Shown here piece by piece: positions 62,718 to 64,000 of a DNA stretch of 64,000 nt; the first letter of the stretch is position 1, and each line of letters begins with the position of its first letter. The position numbers and the translations under genes are program-made. This DNA comes from Dehalococcoidales bacterium (GTDB lineage: Bacteria; Chloroflexota; Dehalococcoidia; Dehalococcoidales; RBG-16-60-22). The notes beneath the pieces are model-generated. The model saw only the letters and a program-made list of their open reading frames with translations. It was not told where the DNA came from and made no database searches. The stretch covers positions 44,937-108,936 of the forward strand of contig JADHXF010000001.1 in assembly GCA_016783105.1 (NCBI GenBank). The letters run 5' to 3'.

Positions 62718-64000
62718 ATGATGGACATTCTGTCCGAACTTAATCCCGCGCAGCGAGAAGCCGTTGAGGCTATCAGCGGGCCGGTGCTGATTCTGGCCGG
62801 GCCGGGCAGCGGCAAGACGAGGGTAATCACCCACCGCATTGCCTATCTCATCAAGGTCTGTGGCGTCAGCCCGCATCGCATCATGGCGGTTACCTTCACC
62901 AACAAGGCGGCACGGGAGATGGAAGAGCGATTGCGGAAGCTGGCACGCGGCTCCGTTGATGAGCTAACCATCGGCACCTTCCACGCCATCTGCGCCCGGA
63001 TTTTGCGCCGTGATGGGAAGGCCGTTGGCGTTAACCCCGGTTTCGTCATTTATGACGAGGAAGACCAGATGGCGCTGGTCAAGCGCAGCCTTCAGGCGCT
63101 TGACCTCGACCCCAAGCAGCATAACCCCCGGGCGATACGGTCGGCCATCAGCGCGGCGAAGAGTCGACTCTGGACGCCGGAGGAGTACCTGAAACACAGC
63201 CACAGCTACTTCGAGGAAATCGTCCAGCGCGTCTACGAGCGCTATCAGCAGTTCCTCACCGAAAGCAACGCGCTCGACTTTGATGACCTTCTGCTCAAGG
63301 TGGTGCACCTTTTCCGAGACCATGCGTCGGTACTGGCACGCTATCAGTCGCGGTACCTGCACCTTCAGGTGGACGAATTCCAGGATACCAACCTGGTTCA
63401 GTACGAGCTGATGAAGCAGTTGGCCGGGAAGTACCGCAACCTCTGTGTCGTTGGCGACCCTGACCAGTCGATTTACTCATGGCGCTCTGCCGACCTGCGA
63501 AACATACTTAACTTTGAAAAGGATTATCCTGAAGCGAAGATAATCCTGCTGGAGCAGAATTACCGCTCCACCAAGATAATTCTGGAGACCGCCAGCTATG
63601 TAATCTCGGCCAACCAGCAGCGTAAGCCCAAGGGGCTGTGGACGGAAAACGAGGCGGGATTGCTGCCCGAGATTGTGGAGACTTATACCGAGCAGGAAGA
63701 AGCGCAATTCGTCGTCAATGAAATCGAGAAGCTGGTCGGCGGGGGGGAGTTCAATCGGGGCGACTGCGCTGTGATGTACCGTACCAATGCCCAGTCGCGC
63801 GTTCTGGAGGAGGCGTTTGTCCGCTACGGTGTGCCCTACAAGCTGGTGGCCGGCACACGCTTCTATGAGCGGCGGGAGGTCAAGGACATAATTGCCTACC
63901 TGCGGCTCGTCCTGAACCCAAGCGACAGCGTCAGCCTCTTACGTGTCATCAATGTGCCCCCACGCGGCATCGGGCAGCGGACGGTCGCCGAGCTCTCTCA
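62718..64000 (+). CDS. pcrA: UvrD/PcrA-type DNA helicase, 3'-truncated by window edge
   Basis: Superfamily 1 3'-5' DNA helicase for repair and replication-fork upkeep. About 427 residues are visible and remain open at the edge. They hold the Q motif (ELNPAQREAV), Walker A (LAGPGSGKTRVITHR), motif Ia (AVTFTNKAAREMEER), TFHAICARILRRD, motif II (LQVDEFQDTN), motif III (VVGDPDQSIYSWRSAD), motif IV (LEQNYRSTKIIL), and ADAP-like RTNAQSRVLEEAF. ATG 62718 or 62721 is the start; the promoter favours the second. No Shine-Dalgarno lies upstream. Confidence 0.95.
   Translation, partial: MMDILSELNPAQREAVEAISGPVLILAGPGSGKTRVITHRIAYLIKVCGVSPHRIMAVTFTNKAAREMEERLRKLARGSVDELTIGTFHAICARILRRDGKAVGVNPGFVIYDEEDQMALVKRSLQALDLDPKQHNPRAIRSAISAAKSRLWTPEEYLKHSHSYFEEIVQRVYERYQQFLTESNALDFDDLLLKVVHLFRDHASVLARYQSRYLHLQVDEFQDTNLVQYELMKQLAGKYRNLCVVGDPDQSIYSWRSADLRNILNFEKDYPEAKIILLEQNYRSTKIILETASYVISANQQRKPKGLWTENEAGLLPEIVETYTEQEEAQFVVNEIEKLVGGGEFNRGDCAVMYRTNAQSRVLEEAFVRYGVPYKLVAGTRFYERREVKDIIAYLRLVLNPSDSVSLLRVINVPPRGIGQRTVAELS

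Noticed and set aside
62553..62876. 107-codon minus-strand frame over the pcrA start
   Set aside because: It opposes the conserved helicase N-terminus and only partly overlaps the Acr3 remnant in another frame.

Overview
The window looks like a chromosomal segment of an uncultured bacterium, most likely Chloroflexota of the class Dehalococcoidia. This placement is inferred from gene content: a threonyl-tRNA synthetase without a TGS domain, a CBS-less GuaB3-type IMP dehydrogenase, a small EF-Tu-domain-II-like protein, several tiny zinc-ribbon proteins, and MEP-pathway genes beside polyprenyl synthase. No marker comparison could be run. Gene density is high and most of the segment is core genome. 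I see no prophage, transposon or CRISPR array.

Layout. Positions 1-13,919 (minus strand) hold one long ribosomal cluster: rpsL-rpsG-fusA, the complete S10 set, the spc set, secY and the start of adk. One clear promoter (14,043-14,072) and a leader hairpin precede it, and tuf is absent between fusA and rpsJ. Positions 14,098-23,405 (minus) carry a metabolic block: an M42 peptidase, a DUF2148 ferredoxin-like protein, a 2-hydroxyacid dehydrogenase, an AcoX-like protein, a 2-oxoacid dehydrogenase E2, an AhpD-like protein, E3, LipB, LipA and an HpcH-type aldolase. It makes, lipoylates and re-oxidises an E2, but no E1 gene is present.

Positions 23,553-32,867 hold tRNA-Thr(CGT), an endonuclease IV-like gene, ftsH and moaE, then minus-strand rsmI, a zinc ribbon, metG and a polyprenyl synthase, then guaB3 and a 260-residue protein of unknown function. 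Positions 33,073-41,683 are the accessory part: small unknown genes with an excisionase-type HTH protein, then a signalling block (CheR, PAS kinase, double receiver, hybrid kinase, DivK-like receiver, OmpR regulator, CRP-family regulator), a small ferredoxin and a zinc protein. Two CRP-like sites lie upstream of the last two genes at the spacing expected for class II activation.

Positions 41,795-49,101 hold dxr-rseP-ispG, two small orphan genes, a hairpin array, proS and a 4-hydroxybutyryl-CoA dehydratase-family gene. Positions 49,098-55,634 (minus) hold thrS and infC-rpmI-rplT-pheS-pheT. The remainder carries an MFS transporter, a sodium:solute symporter, two small proteins on divergent promoters, ribE-ribBA-ribH, a SIMPL-domain lipoprotein, the tail of a decayed arsenite pump (Acr3), and a PcrA/UvrD helicase running off the window.

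Main leads: the CRP-like circuit at 40,342-41,683; a set of genes whose promoters leave almost no 5' leader (guaB3, crp, the MFS gene, pcrA); the E1-less lipoyl cassette; the 165-residue tail on ribosomal protein S3; the Acr3 remnant; a likely non-AUG start for infC; and a terminator-like hairpin directly ahead of thrS.
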